The notes: generated by a model from the sequence alone, not told the origin. Shown: positions 51,682-60,586, counted from the first letter of the stretch. The stretch: 64,000 bases of DNA from an uncultured Christensenella sp. (GCA_910586245.1 CAJUFY010000007.1:1-64000), one strand, 5' to 3'. A program made the numbers and translations.

Positions 51682-52500
51682 TTATTTCTTTTTTAGAAAC
51701 CCGTGATAATAATTTTTCCCTTCCGCAAGCAAATCTTTCATTCTGTCCTCGTCGGAATCGGCAAGCGCCACCCCGTATTCTTTTAAGCGATCGATTAAAC
51801 GGTTTATCTCAGCGCAAAGCGGAGCTTTATTCGCAAAAAACAATTCCGTCCAAACGTTTTCGTCCACCCCCGCAATGCGGGTCATGTCCTGAAAACTTCC
51901 GCCGGTAAATCCCGCGCAATCTTCCGTAAGCGGGCTTTTCACGTAAGCGTTCGAAACGATATGCGCCAGTTGAGAAGTAATCGCAATCATTTCGTCATGC
52001 CGCGCCGCGCTACACTCTACGATCCTCGAAAAACCGAGTTCTTTCCCCAACTTTTTTACCGTTTCGAGCGCGGTTGCGTCCGTCTTTGCGCACTTCGTAA
52101 CGATGAGATTAGCTCCGTCGAACAAAGAAACGCTTGCGGAAAAAATTCCCGAAGTTTCTTTCCCTGCCATCGGATGAATTCCCACGTACCTGTACTTACG
52201 CGGACGCGCATACGCCGCCTTTTCGAGCGGCTCCTTCACGCCGCAAATATCCGCTACGATCGTACCCTCCCCGAAATCGCCTTCTTCAAGTTCTTTAATT
52301 ACTGCGCGCGGCGGCAATGCCAAAAACACGGCGTCTGCTCCCGCATAAGAGTTTGTTTCCCCGTCGATCATTCCTTGCGCAAGCGCGTAATCGATGGCGG
52401 CGCGGCTTCTGTTTTTGCCGTACACAATATGCCCTGCACGCTTGAACGCCGCGCAAAGAGAAGCTCCGATAATTCCCAACCCGTATACGACAATTTTCAT
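51682..52500 (-). CDS. tyrA: Prephenate dehydrogenase
   Basis: The protein is 272 aa from ATG 52500 (MKIVVYGLGIIGASLCAAF), behind GAGGTGG. The NAD loop is GLGIIG, and YVGIHPMAGKETSG holds the catalytic His; VECSAARHDEMIAITSQLAHIV follows. It oxidises prephenate to 4-hydroxyphenylpyruvate for tyrosine synthesis. The ACT domain common in Bacillus TyrA is missing. An N-terminal extension of 21 residues in the longer reading is not part of the fold. Confidence 0.93.
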   Translation of the reverse strand: MKIVVYGLGIIGASLCAAFKRAGHIVYGKNRSRAAIDYALAQGMIDGETNSYAGADAVFLALPPRAVIKELEEGDFGEGTIVADICGVKEPLEKAAYARPRKYRYVGIHPMAGKETSGIFSASVSLFDGANLIVTKCAKTDATALETVKKLGKELGFSRIVECSAARHDEMIAITSQLAHIVSNAYVKSPLTEDCAGFTGGSFQDMTRIAGVDENVWTELFFANKAPLCAEINRLIDRLKEYGVALADSDEDRMKDLLAEGKNYYHGFLKKK

Positions 52501-52567
52501 AAAATCCACCTCGTATTCAGTATTTATGTCACGCATAATACCATGTATTTCTTTTAAAACCAAAAAA

Positions 52568-53197
52568 TCAAAGCCGATTCATATACGTTCCGCAAGATTT
52601 CAACCGATTTCTGCACGTTTGATAATCGGGTAATATTCCTCCGACTTCCCGCCAAAAATCCGCACTGTGATTAAAATGACGGGTGTGACACAGTTCGTGT
52701 ACCGCAACGTATCGGGCAAGTTCTTCCGTTAAAAATACAATTCGAAATGAAAACGTAATTTTGCCTTGTTTGCCGCAAGACCCCCACCTGCCCCGCGCCG
52801 ATGAAATTTGCACGCCTTCGTAACGGAAGCCGTACCGCTCTGCCAAACGCCGCACCTCCGAAGTCATATAGTTCAAAGCAAACTTTTTCAGCAAACGGAT
52901 CAGCGCCTTTTCCCGATTTTCACACGGTAAAAAAATCAAACCGTCTTCCATTCGGGCGCGTCCGTTTTGAATAACGTACTTTTTCCCGAACAGAGATACG
53001 ATTAACCCGTCCTCAATCTGAAATTGCTCCCGTAAGCATTCCGAAATGCGCGCCGCAATCCATTCCTCATGCCGCGCTATAAAATCTCTGATCTGTTGCT
53101 CACCCGTACGATACGGCGCCCGCACGAGAACCTCGCCGTGGCACCCTACCCTGAGCGACAGCGTTTTTCGCTTACTGCAAATCACGGTAACGTCCAT
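52568..53197 (-). CDS. YgjP-type zinc metallopeptidase (DUF45)
   Basis: The protein is 209 aa from ATG 53197 (MDVTVICSKRKTLSLRV). The C-terminal SprT-like core has SARGRWGSCGKQGKITFSFR and VAVHELCHTRHFNHSADFWR, with the HExxH variant HELCH and the later His as zinc ligands. The family is linked to protein or nucleotide processing, without a firm role. It is divergent from aroA. The upstream reading would overlap the aroA promoter. Confidence 0.87.
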   Translation of the reverse strand: MDVTVICSKRKTLSLRVGCHGEVLVRAPYRTGEQQIRDFIARHEEWIAARISECLREQFQIEDGLIVSLFGKKYVIQNGRARMEDGLIFLPCENREKALIRLLKKFALNYMTSEVRRLAERYGFRYEGVQISSARGRWGSCGKQGKITFSFRIVFLTEELARYVAVHELCHTRHFNHSADFWREVGGILPDYQTCRNRLKSCGTYMNRL

Positions 53198-53249
53198 AAA
53201 AGAATTATAACATTTTTTCAAAGGATTTACAAGAAAATTTTCCGCCCGA

Positions 53250-53278
53250 TTGACAATTGATCGTGAATATGATACTAT
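53250..53278 (+). promoter_or_regulatory. Leaderless-type promoter of aroA
   Basis: TTGACA (53250-53255), a 17-bp spacer and TACTAT (53273-53278), with six bases (TTCGGT) before ATG 53285 and no Shine-Dalgarno. Confidence 0.75.
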
Positions 53279-53284
53279 TTCGGT

Positions 53285-54559
53285 ATGGAATTTTTTCAAG
53301 TTAAAAAATTCATACCGCATAGCGAACTTTACCGTTTCGAAGTTCCGGCATCGAAGAGTTTACTCAACCGCGCCTTAATTCTGTCTGCATTTTCAAACGG
53401 CACGGTTAAACTATTATGCGGCAGTTTTGCGGAAGACACGCGCGTGCTTCTGCGTTGTCTGTCTTCTCTCGGAATCCAAACGAAACTCGAAAGCGGAAGC
53501 ATTACCGTTCACGGTTGCGGCGGAATAATCCCGAAACCCGACGCCGAAGTCAACGTAGGCAGCGCAGGAACCGCAGCGCGTTTTTTAACGGTAGCGCTCG
53601 CTTTTTGCGGCGGAAATTATAAAATTACGTCTTCCGCGCAAATGGAAAAACGCCCGATGGAAATCTTAAAAATTTTAGAACGACACGGCGTTTTGTTTGA
53701 ATTTTTAAAAGAGCCCTATCATTTCCCTTTTTATATGAAGTCGAACGGCATTACGGATTCGCAATTCGAAGTCGATACCGACAAAAGTACGCAATACGCA
53801 AGCGGCATTTTGTTGGCCGCCGCAACTGTGAAAAATCCTTGCTCTCTGCTCCTAAAAGGCAGCCGAACCGAAGGAAGCTACGTTCACCTTACGCTTGATT
53901 TAATGGAACGCTTCGGCGCAAAAATCCGAAAAGAAGGCGACCAAATTGCCGTGTATCCGATCCAAACACCGCCTTCGGAATACGAAATAGAACCGGATAT
54001 TTCAGGCGCGTGCTACTTCTATGCCCTGTCGCTATTGTTCGGGATCAAGGTTTGGGTCAATCGGGTTCGCACAGACTGCAAACAAGGCGATATGCGCTTC
54101 TTAAAACTTTTGGAAGACCGCGGCGTACGCTTTTCTCAAACCACGGAAGGATTGCTTGCAGACGGCAGCGGAATCAGCTCGTATGCAGGCTTTCACGAAA
54201 ACATGAACGACTATTCCGATCAGGCGCTTACGGTATCCGTGCTTGCCGCATTTGCTTCCTCCCCGTCCCGTTTAACCGGAATCGGACATATCCGATTGCA
54301 AGAATGCGACCGAATCCGTGCGATTTGCGAAAACTTAAACGAACTCGGCGCATTTGCCGAGTCAGACGGTAATTCCGTTACTATCACGCCGCGGCCGCTG
54401 ATCGAAGGCACGGTAAAAACATTCGACGATCACCGCGTCGCAATGTCCTTTGCGCTTGCAGGGCTGAAAACGGGAAAAGTAGCCATCGAAAATCCATCCT
54501 GCTGTAAAAAAACGTTTGAAAATTATTTCGACGTTATTACGAAATTAACGCAAACGTGA
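53285..54559 (+). CDS. aroA: 5-enolpyruvylshikimate-3-phosphate synthase
   Basis: The protein has 424 aa and makes EPSP from shikimate-3-phosphate and PEP. Signatures: VPASKSLLNRALILSA, NVGSAGTAARFLTVALAF (PEP loop), MEKRPMEIL, GSRTEGSYVHLTLDLM and DDHRVAMSFALAGL. In the loop usually LGNAGTAmRpl, this one reads GSAGTAARFL, the form of divergent class II-like enzymes. It starts next to its -10 element. It ends at a strong terminator. Confidence 0.93.
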   Translation: MEFFQVKKFIPHSELYRFEVPASKSLLNRALILSAFSNGTVKLLCGSFAEDTRVLLRCLSSLGIQTKLESGSITVHGCGGIIPKPDAEVNVGSAGTAARFLTVALAFCGGNYKITSSAQMEKRPMEILKILERHGVLFEFLKEPYHFPFYMKSNGITDSQFEVDTDKSTQYASGILLAAATVKNPCSLLLKGSRTEGSYVHLTLDLMERFGAKIRKEGDQIAVYPIQTPPSEYEIEPDISGACYFYALSLLFGIKVWVNRVRTDCKQGDMRFLKLLEDRGVRFSQTTEGLLADGSGISSYAGFHENMNDYSDQALTVSVLAAFASSPSRLTGIGHIRLQECDRIRAICENLNELGAFAESDGNSVTITPRPLIEGTVKTFDDHRVAMSFALAGLKTGKVAIENPSCCKKTFENYFDVITKLTQT

Positions 54560-54562
54560 AAC

Positions 54563-54589
54563 AACGCCCGACCAAAACGGTCGGGCGTT
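54563..54589. terminator. Terminator between aroA and mntR
   Basis: AACGCCCGACC and GGTCGGGCGTT form an 11-bp stem around AAAAC. On plus it is followed by AAATTATTTTT. It serves both convergent genes. Confidence 0.85.
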
Positions 54590-54592
54590 AAA

Positions 54593-54955
54593 TTATTTTT
54601 TAAAATAAGCTTTCATTATCTCGAAAAGCTCGTCCGAAATCACGTGTTCCACGCGACAAGCGTCTTTTTCCGCAAGCGGACGATCGGCACCGATTTGCAT
54701 GAAAATCTCGGTTAAAATACGATGTTTTTCATACGTTCCTTCCGCTTTTTGCCGACCGGACGCCGTCAAAGAGATATCGCCGTTTCCGTCGATTTCGATA
54801 TAACCTCGTTTCAGCAATAAATTGACGGCGCGCGAAACACTGGATTTTGCGTACCCAAGCTCGTCCGCCACGTCGATGGAACGAACGCTTTTTTTTCGCG
54901 CATGCAACAATAAAATGGTTTCAAGATACATTTCTTCCGATTCGTGCGTTTTCAT
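54593..54955 (-). CDS. MntR/DtxR-type metal-dependent repressor
   Basis: The protein has 120 aa. A winged helix with RSIDVADELGYAKSSVSRAVNLL is followed by a dimerisation part holding metal-ligand candidates (EKHRILTEIFMQIGA, EKDACRVEHVISDEL with Cys, Glu and His). It lacks the SH3-like third domain, as MntR does. It should repress metal uptake when Mn or Fe is ample. TATAAT and AGGGG lie upstream on the minus strand. Confidence 0.9.
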   Translation of the reverse strand: MKTHESEEMYLETILLLHARKKSVRSIDVADELGYAKSSVSRAVNLLLKRGYIEIDGNGDISLTASGRQKAEGTYEKHRILTEIFMQIGADRPLAEKDACRVEHVISDELFEIMKAYFKK

Positions 54956-55010
54956 AATACCATCCCCTTAAAACGATTATACTCTGTCCGTTTCTTTTTG
55001 TAAAGCCGTT

Positions 55011-55478
55011 TCAAATAAGTCCTTCGTCGCGCAAATGCAATAACAATCCCCTGCAACCTTCCAAAACGTCGTCATACGTTTCGTCGAAATTCCCCGTAAA
55101 CCAGGGATCTGAGATTGAACGCGGCGAAACGCCATAATCGAGCAACAAACTGATTTTGTCTTGATTTTCAGCGCCTAAAATCCTGTGCATATGACGAAGG
55201 TTTTCTTCGTCCATTCCGACAATAAAACGGTACGTTTCGGCATCGGATTTTTGCAAAAGTCTTGCGCGGTGAGGAACCAACGGAATCTGTTCGCGGCGCA
55301 ATTTTTCCCGCGTTCCGTAATGCGGTGGATTTCCGATTTCATCGGTATGCGTAGCCGCCGAAGACACCGCGATATTCGTAATTCCCTCTTTCTTTAAAAG
55401 GTGCGAAAAAACGCTTTCCGCCATTGTGGACCGGCAAATATTTCCGTGACACACAAATAAAACCCCTGTTTTTTCCAT
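55011..55478 (-). CDS. Low-molecular-weight protein tyrosine phosphatase
   Basis: The protein has 155 aa. The P-loop VLFVCHGNICRSTMAESVF has the CX5R motif. The general acid Asp lies in ISDPWFTGNFDETYDDV. It dephosphorylates phosphotyrosine in cytosolic proteins or could serve in arsenate-like chemistry, though the motif is of the classical YfkJ/YwlE type. It is divergent from the XRE gene. AAGGA precedes the ATG. Confidence 0.93.
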   Translation of the reverse strand: MEKTGVLFVCHGNICRSTMAESVFSHLLKKEGITNIAVSSAATHTDEIGNPPHYGTREKLRREQIPLVPHRARLLQKSDAETYRFIVGMDEENLRHMHRILGAENQDKISLLLDYGVSPRSISDPWFTGNFDETYDDVLEGCRGLLLHLRDEGLI

Positions 55479-55527
55479 AACGATTCCTTATAATTGTCGC
55501 ACCCTTACAAATACATCGTAAAATATC

Positions 55528-55556
55528 TTGCAAAAAACGACAATCTCTTGTATAAT
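55528..55556 (+). promoter_or_regulatory. Leaderless-type promoter of the XRE gene
   Basis: TTGCAA (55528-55533), a 17-bp spacer and TATAAT (55551-55556), six bases (AATATC) before ATG 55563. Confidence 0.8.
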
Positions 55557-55562
55557 AATATC

Positions 55563-55763
55563 ATGAAGATTTTTGCTGAACGGCTGATCGAACTTAGAAA
55601 AGAAAGAGGTCTTTCGCAAGCCACCGTCGCCAAAGATTTGGAAGTCAGTTTGGGGATCGTCTGTTATTGGGAAAAATGCAAAAGCGATCCTACGGCGCCG
55701 AATATCGCAAAGCTTGCGCGATACTTCAACGTTACGTCCGATTATCTTCTCGGTTTGGAATGA
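55563..55763 (+). CDS. Small XRE-family helix-turn-helix regulator
   Basis: The protein is 66 aa and is a bare HTH_3 domain: FAERLIELRKERGLSQ, then AKDLEVSLGIVCYWEKCK and FNVTSDYLLGLE. An upstream ATG reading of 89 aa overlaps the promoter and is rejected. The start lies 6 nt after TATAAT with no ribosome site. It probably autoregulates and may control the divergent phosphatase gene. No operator was identified. Confidence 0.88.
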   Translation: MKIFAERLIELRKERGLSQATVAKDLEVSLGIVCYWEKCKSDPTAPNIAKLARYFNVTSDYLLGLE

Positions 55764-55788
55764 GCCTAAAACACAACTGAATAAGGTT

Positions 55789-56871
55789 TTAAACGGATTC
55801 CGCATTTTCAGCGGAATTTTTTTTCTCTTTAACGACTTCGACCATCCGCTCCTCTAATTCACGAATCCCCTTCATTTTAATTTTGGCGATCGCTTTGGAG
55901 GCGGACAGCTCATCTGAACCGCAAATCGCATAGGCGCTGCGAAAATAAGCCGCAGTCCCCTTTGCCTCTTCCGCGCCGTCAAAAAATTCTTTCGCACGAT
56001 CAGCGTCACCTAAAATTACGCCGTAGGCATATGCAAGATCGCAACTGATTTCCGCACGCTCCCGCATGCTCATATATAACGTAACCGATTCAAGGCGGCA
56101 CAAACAGGAAACCGCGTTTTTAAAATCGTTTTGCATTAAAAGATATTGCCAGCGCAATTGCATCAACGCCCAAAAAGCGCGATCGTCCTCCCGAATAACG
56201 GGCAAATCAAATAACAAATTTTCGGGAAGTTCCGAAAATCTTTTCTGATAGAGCATTCCCTGCGCAGTCGTTACGGCAAGCATAACTTCGGCTTCCGAGT
56301 TCTTTTTTAACAGCCCCGCAACCACCGCACCGTCCGTTTTGCCCGCGCCGAGCACTATCGGAAACAGCGATAACAAACCTTCACAGAAATTGATCGGAAC
56401 AAAAAGTTCAAAAAACAACAGTACGGGAAACTGCGGAACAACAAAATACAAAGTCAAAAAAACGATTCCGTAAATGAAATTAAACACTGCGCCGCCCAAA
56501 GCACAAAAAATCGTCTTGGAGCGCACACCGTTCGGCCGCCTGGGTAGCATGACCGTTTTTCCCGCCTGCGGACTCCGTCCCAAAAAACGCAATCCTTGCC
56601 GCGACAGTTCGAAATACGAAACGGAAAAGGAAACAAAACGGAAACCTGCCAGAAATCCGAAGATCAAATGCCCGCCTTCATGCAATAATACGTTCAGCGG
56701 CAATAAAAGCGAAACGACTGCAAACAGAAACAAAAGCAAACCCAAAGACCGTACGTTTATCACGTTTGCCTGCATTGCAAAATAGAGCATACAAATTCCG
56801 CCCGCAACGGCGGATAATCCGCAAATACAAAAAAAGATCGCGTATAAAACTTTTTTCGTGTTTCCGCTCAT
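55789..56871 (-). CDS. M50-like site-2-protease family membrane protein
   Basis: The protein has 360 aa. Two N-terminal spans lead to LNVLLHEGGHLIFGFLAGFR, where HEGGH fits HExxH of M50 peptidases. Two more spans follow, with SLFPIVLGAGKTDGAVV supplying the second-site Asp. From about residue 205 a soluble helical part resembles TPR repeats (ALMQLRWQYLLMQNDFKNAV). It likely cleaves substrates within the membrane. It overlaps the ppx stop by ATGA. Confidence 0.75.
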   Translation of the reverse strand: MSGNTKKVLYAIFFCICGLSAVAGGICMLYFAMQANVINVRSLGLLLFLFAVVSLLLPLNVLLHEGGHLIFGFLAGFRFVSFSVSYFELSRQGLRFLGRSPQAGKTVMLPRRPNGVRSKTIFCALGGAVFNFIYGIVFLTLYFVVPQFPVLLFFELFVPINFCEGLLSLFPIVLGAGKTDGAVVAGLLKKNSEAEVMLAVTTAQGMLYQKRFSELPENLLFDLPVIREDDRAFWALMQLRWQYLLMQNDFKNAVSCLCRLESVTLYMSMRERAEISCDLAYAYGVILGDADRAKEFFDGAEEAKGTAAYFRSAYAICGSDELSASKAIAKIKMKGIRELEERMVEVVKEKKNSAENAESV

Positions 56872-57722
56872 GCGAGCCCCCTGTAAGCGACGTATCCCTC
56901 CAAATTATCCCGATCGGAAAAAAATACCTCCCGACAGGATAATTTTTTCATGATTTCGGAAAGAAGAAAGGTTGCGCCCGCAATGACGTCGGCGCGCCGC
57001 TCGTCCATTCCCTTGACACCCGTACGTTCCGTCACCGACATTTTCAGTAAATTTTCTGCTGCGTCGGTCACCCAAGCGCGACTCATAGGCAGGTTCTGCA
57101 AACGAACTGCGTCATACGATTCGAGCCCGAAACGGATTTGCGCCAACGTGGAAGCCGTTCCTCCGATCACGTACGTTTTGCCGCATGAAGCAATTCCGTC
57201 CAGCCGCGACAACGCGCCGAACGCTTGTTTCAGCTTTTCGGGATCGTCTCCGCACGTATCGTGCAAGGTAACTGCGCCCAACCCGATGCTCACGGAAAAA
57301 AGCGTTTCTCCGTTCTTTCGGTAACAAACTTCCGTACTCGCTCCGCCGATATCGATGATTCCGCCGTCCTCTTTTCCCAACGCACCCAAAACGCCCAAAA
57401 GCGCTTCGTTCTCTCCCGAAACGACGTCGACCGCTACGCCGCACCGCTGTTTGAAACGCGCGCAAAATTCCCGTCCGTTCTGCGCGGTCCGCACTGCCGC
57501 AGTTGCAAACGCATAAACTTGCGCCCCTTCGTTGAATCCTTCCGCACAAAATCCTTCCGCTGCGCGCAAAGTGTTTTCCATAGGTTCTTCCGCAAGAATT
57601 CCGCTCTGCGCAAGCCCCGCACCCAAACGCGTCGTACAAAGCTTTTTATATAAAGTTTTTCCGTCCGCCGAAAGCATCAGGCGAACGGAATTAGAACCGA
57701 TATCTATAATTGCCAGTTTCAT
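56868..57722 (-). CDS. Ppx/GppA-family phosphatase
   Basis: The protein has 284 aa. It starts AIIDIGSNSVRLMLS, has FATAAVRTAQNG, VVSGENEALLGVLG and IIDIGGASTEVCY, which form the sugar-kinase-like ATPase fold of exopolyphosphatase and pppGpp phosphatase. It has only the catalytic N-terminal half; the longer HD-bearing C-terminus is missing. It follows the divIC-like gene by 6 bp, so it is part of the yabP operon. Confidence 0.9.
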   Translation of the reverse strand: MKLAIIDIGSNSVRLMLSADGKTLYKKLCTTRLGAGLAQSGILAEEPMENTLRAAEGFCAEGFNEGAQVYAFATAAVRTAQNGREFCARFKQRCGVAVDVVSGENEALLGVLGALGKEDGGIIDIGGASTEVCYRKNGETLFSVSIGLGAVTLHDTCGDDPEKLKQAFGALSRLDGIASCGKTYVIGGTASTLAQIRFGLESYDAVRLQNLPMSRAWVTDAAENLLKMSVTERTGVKGMDERRADVIAGATFLLSEIMKKLSCREVFFSDRDNLEGYVAYRGLA

Positions 57723-57728
57723 GTATTT

Positions 57729-58013
57729 TTATTTTTCCGGCGTAATCCAACCGTTCTTTAACGCGAGAATATACAGCCCGTCCTGCGACTGATAATAGTT
57801 TAAATCTTTCTCATATTGTTGGCATGCCTTTTGATAAGCGGCTTTTTGCTGTTCGTATTTTCTCGCCTGTGCGTTAAGCACCCCGATCTGTACAAACTGA
57901 ACAATCAGTATGACTAAGAGAAAAACAGACAATAAAACGCCTGCTACCGTCATTGCGACAACGATGCGCTTTTGCTTTTCTTCCGACATATGCGTCTTTT
58001 CTTTTGCTGACAT
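57729..58013 (-). CDS. DivIC/FtsB-like membrane protein
   Basis: The protein has 94 aa. One membrane span (about 18-40: VVAMTVAGVLLSVFLLVILI) is followed by a coiled coil (ARKYEQQKAAYQKACQQYEKDL) and a short tail. That is the layout of the septum protein DivIC. Its place after yabQ is that of divIC in Bacillus. AAGGAAGG precedes the first ATG. It overlaps the yabQ end by 64 nt; a later start at 57989 would reduce that. Confidence 0.75.
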   Translation of the reverse strand: MSAKEKTHMSEEKQKRIVVAMTVAGVLLSVFLLVILIVQFVQIGVLNAQARKYEQQKAAYQKACQQYEKDLNYYQSQDGLYILALKNGWITPEK

Positions 58014-58342
58014 TTCGGTTTTTCCTTCCTTGATTTTACGAGCTTATTATATACCTTTTCCGTAAAAAATGCAACAATTTTGTGGAAACTTTTCAAATAC
58101 AAAAAAAGCCCCAACACGCAGCCGACAAACGAATAAAAGCGCAAACCGGGAAGTTCCATCATGACCGACACGAAAAGATAGAGCGCGGCAAAGAACAGAC
58201 AAAAGATCACGTCCGTCGTGATTCGCACCCAGCTTTTGCGAAACGGATAACGCGCACAATAAATTACGTCGTATACGAAACCGCCCCCGATTCCGCAAGC
58301 AACGCAAACGAGGAAGACGAAAATCTGATTTTGATCCGTCAT
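57950..58342 (-). CDS. yabQ: YabQ-like spore cortex membrane protein
   Basis: The protein has 130 aa. About four spans precede a basic tail (VRITTDVIFCLFFAALYLF, LRFYSFVGCVLGLFLYLKSF, then KSRKEKPKCQQKKRRICRK). GGGFVYDVIYCARY near the N-terminus is typical of YabQ. In Bacillus it is required for spore cortex. It overlaps yabP by ATGA. Confidence 0.78.
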   Translation of the reverse strand: MTDQNQIFVFLVCVACGIGGGFVYDVIYCARYPFRKSWVRITTDVIFCLFFAALYLFVSVMMELPGLRFYSFVGCVLGLFLYLKSFHKIVAFFTEKVYNKLVKSRKEKPKCQQKKRRICRKKSKSASLSQ

Positions 58343-58599
58343 TTAAATAACCTTTGCAACGCCTTTCCCTTTGCTCCGCCGTACTTGACGGAACTCACCT
58401 CGCCCGTTGCGGAAAAATTCCCGCTCCCCTTGGAAAAAGCAAGGACCTTTAACTGCGCGCCTGCAATAAATACTTTTTTGCCGTTTACGGTAAGCTTAAT
58501 TTCGCTGTCGGAAAAGGCGTCCACGCTGTCTACGCCCGTCATCGTAATCTTTTTCTGTTGCTCGATCGTAAGAATACTTGAAACCGATTCATTTTGCAT
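58339..58599 (-). CDS. yabP: YabP-family sporulation protein
   Basis: The protein has 86 aa. The pattern ITMTGVDSVDAFSDSEIKLT, then GKKVFIAGAQLKVLAFSKGSG and ATGEVSSVKYGG matches YabP/YqfC proteins, which act during spore cortex assembly. It is the first of a set (yabP-yabQ-divIC-like-ppx-M50). A SigE-like promoter is visible. Sporulation capacity of the host itself cannot be judged from these genes alone. Confidence 0.85.
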   Translation of the reverse strand: MQNESVSSILTIEQQKKITMTGVDSVDAFSDSEIKLTVNGKKVFIAGAQLKVLAFSKGSGNFSATGEVSSVKYGGAKGKALQRLFK

Positions 58600-58605
58600 A
58601 CCCTA

Positions 58606-58634
58606 TTTTTATGCCGCAAAACAAAGGTTATGAC
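58606..58634 (-). promoter_or_regulatory. Candidate SigE-type promoter of yabP
   Basis: On the minus strand GTCATAAC (58627-58634), a 13-bp spacer and CATAAAAA (58606-58613) resemble the mother-cell SigE elements kmATAtt and CATAcaaT. No good SigA promoter is seen. Confidence 0.45.
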
Positions 58635-58668
58635 AGAAAAGAAAAAAGTAAAACGCACGCGCTCCCGT

Positions 58669-58685
58669 AATATGTCTGACATAGT
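58669..58685. repeat. Palindrome TATGTC-T-GACATA downstream of typA
   Basis: Inverted arms TATGTC and GACATA around one T. It shares its core with 45023. It lies between the typA terminator and yabP. Confidence 0.6.
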
Positions 58686-58689
58686 AAAT

Positions 58690-58717
58690 AAAAACCCCGC
58701 CAAACGCAGGGTTTTTT
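58690..58717 (-). terminator. Terminator of typA
   Basis: CCCTGC and GCGGGG with one G-T pair around a short loop. On the minus strand it is followed by TTTTTATTT. Confidence 0.8.
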
Positions 58718-58718
58718 A

Positions 58719-58732
58719 TATTATGTCTGACA
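58719..58732. repeat. Half-matching copy of the TATGTCTGACA motif
   Basis: TATTATGTCTGACA repeats the left arm and centre of the 45023 palindrome; the right arm then diverges. It sits between the typA stop and its terminator. Confidence 0.5.
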
Positions 58733-58734
58733 GA

Positions 58735-60561
58735 TTACTGTAATTTCGCTTTTGCACGCGCCTTTGCGCGCAGTTCTCCGTCCAAAATCTGTTTTCGGAT
58801 TCTTACGCTTTGCGGCGTAATTTCCAGCAATTCGTCGTCACCGATAAATTCCAGCGCCTCTTCCAGACTGAGCTTTCTGGGCGGAATCAAGCGAAGCGCA
58901 TCGTCCGAAGAAGAGGAACGGGTATTCGTAAGATGCTTGGTTTTACATACGTTTACGTTGATGTCGCCTTCTTTGGGCGATACGCCGACCACCATTCCCT
59001 CGTAAACGGGCGTTCCCGCCTCGATAAACAGCGCGCCGCGCCCCTGCGCGTTAAACAAGCCGTACGTTACGGCTTCGCCCGTTTCAAACGCAACGAGAGA
59101 ACCGGACTCCCTGCGCATGATCTCTCCTTTGTAAGGCTGGTATTCGAAAAATACCGAACTCATTACCCCCTCGCCCTTCGTATCCGTCAAAAATTCGCTC
59201 TTATATCCGAACAGTCCGCGCGCAGGCACCAAAAATTCCAAACGCATGCGCGAACCCATTGCCGTCATGTGCAAAAGTTCGCCCTTTCTCTGCCCCATGC
59301 TCTGGAATACGGGACCCGTATTGTCGCCGGGAACGTCGCAAATCAGACGTTCGACGGGTTCGTATTTTACGCCGTCCATTTCCTTATACAATACCTTAGG
59401 CGAACTCACCTGAAATTCATATCCTTCGCGGCGCATGGTTTCGATTAAAATAGAAAGATGCATTTCCCCTCTGCCGCTCACGCGGAAAGAGTCGGCGGAA
59501 TCGGTATCTTCCACGCGCAGAGAAACGTCGCGCAATAATTCACGGTAAAGGCGGTCGCGCAGATGGCGCGTCGTAACGAACTTCCCTTCTTTTCCGGCAA
59601 ACGGCGAATCGTTTACGGAAAAGATCATTTCCACCGTAGGATCGGAAATTTTAACGAACGCTACGGGGTCGATGCAATCGGAAGCGCAAACGGTGTCGCC
59701 GATATTGATTTTTTCAAGCCCCGAAAAACAAACGATATCGCCTGCAGAAGCGCTTTCGCAAGCGACGCGTTCCAAGCCTTCGATTTCGTAAAGATTCACG
59801 ATTTTTCCCCGCACGGTAACGCTGCGGTTGTTATAGTTGCATGCCGTTACGTCGGCATTCTGTTTCGCGACGCCCCGCTCGATTCTTCCGATTCCGATTC
59901 TCCCGACGTATTCGTTATAGTCGATGGAAGAAACCAGAATCTGCAACGAGCCGCTTTCGTCAAGCTCCAACGGCGGAAAATGCGAAAGAATGGTGTCGAA
60001 CAGCGGCGTTAAATTTTCGCCCTGTCCGTTTTCGTCCAGCGTTGCGGTACCTGCTCTGCCCGAACAGAATACGAACGGACTTTCCAACTGATCGTCGGAT
60101 GCGTTCAGATCCATTAACAGTTCGAGCACCTCGTCGATTACTTCTTTGACGCGCGCGTCGGGACGGTCGACTTTATTCACGACGATAATTAACTTCAATC
60201 CGAGTTCCAACGCCTTTTGCGTTACAAAACGCGTTTGCGGCATAGGGCCTTCCGCCGCGTCCACCAGAATCAGAACGCCCGACACCATTTTAAGCGAACG
60301 TTCCACTTCGCCCGAAAAATCGGCGTGTCCCGGCGTATCGACGATATTGATTTTAACGCCGTTATAACGCATGGACGTATTTTTCGCCAAAATGGTGATT
60401 CCGCGCTCTTTTTCAAGCGTGCCGCTATCCATAACGCGCTCTTCCACGACCTGATTCGCACGGAAAGTGCCTCCCTGCTTCAACATCTGATCCACAAGCG
60501 TGGTTTTACCGTGGTCTACGTGCGCGATAATCGCAATGTTTCTTAAATCTTCTCTGATCAT
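58735..60561 (-). CDS. typA: Translational GTPase TypA/BipA
   Basis: The protein has 608 aa. G1 [16 protein letters not shown]2/G3 [10 protein letters not shown] and [15 protein letters not shown], and G4 [11 protein letters not shown]-like domains and the TypA C-terminal domain follow. It binds ribosomes and helps 50S assembly under stress. GAGGA precedes the ATG. It lies 25 bp past folA. Confidence 0.97.
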   Translation of the reverse strand: MIREDLRNIAIIAHVDHGKTTLVDQMLKQGGTFRANQVVEERVMDSGTLEKERGITILAKNTSMRYNGVKINIVDTPGHADFSGEVERSLKMVSGVLILVDAAEGPMPQTRFVTQKALELGLKLIIVVNKVDRPDARVKEVIDEVLELLMDLNASDDQLESPFVFCSGRAGTATLDENGQGENLTPLFDTILSHFPPLELDESGSLQILVSSIDYNEYVGRIGIGRIERGVAKQNADVTACNYNNRSVTVRGKIVNLYEIEGLERVACESASAGDIVCFSGLEKINIGDTVCASDCIDPVAFVKISDPTVEMIFSVNDSPFAGKEGKFVTTRHLRDRLYRELLRDVSLRVEDTDSADSFRVSGRGEMHLSILIETMRREGYEFQVSSPKVLYKEMDGVKYEPVERLICDVPGDNTGPVFQSMGQRKGELLHMTAMGSRMRLEFLVPARGLFGYKSEFLTDTKGEGVMSSVFFEYQPYKGEIMRRESGSLVAFETGEAVTYGLFNAQGRGALFIEAGTPVYEGMVVGVSPKEGDINVNVCKTKHLTNTRSSSSDDALRLIPPRKLSLEEALEFIGDDELLEITPQSVRIRKQILDGELRAKARAKAKLQ

Positions 60562-60586
60562 ACAATCCTCTTTTCCGAATTCGCAT

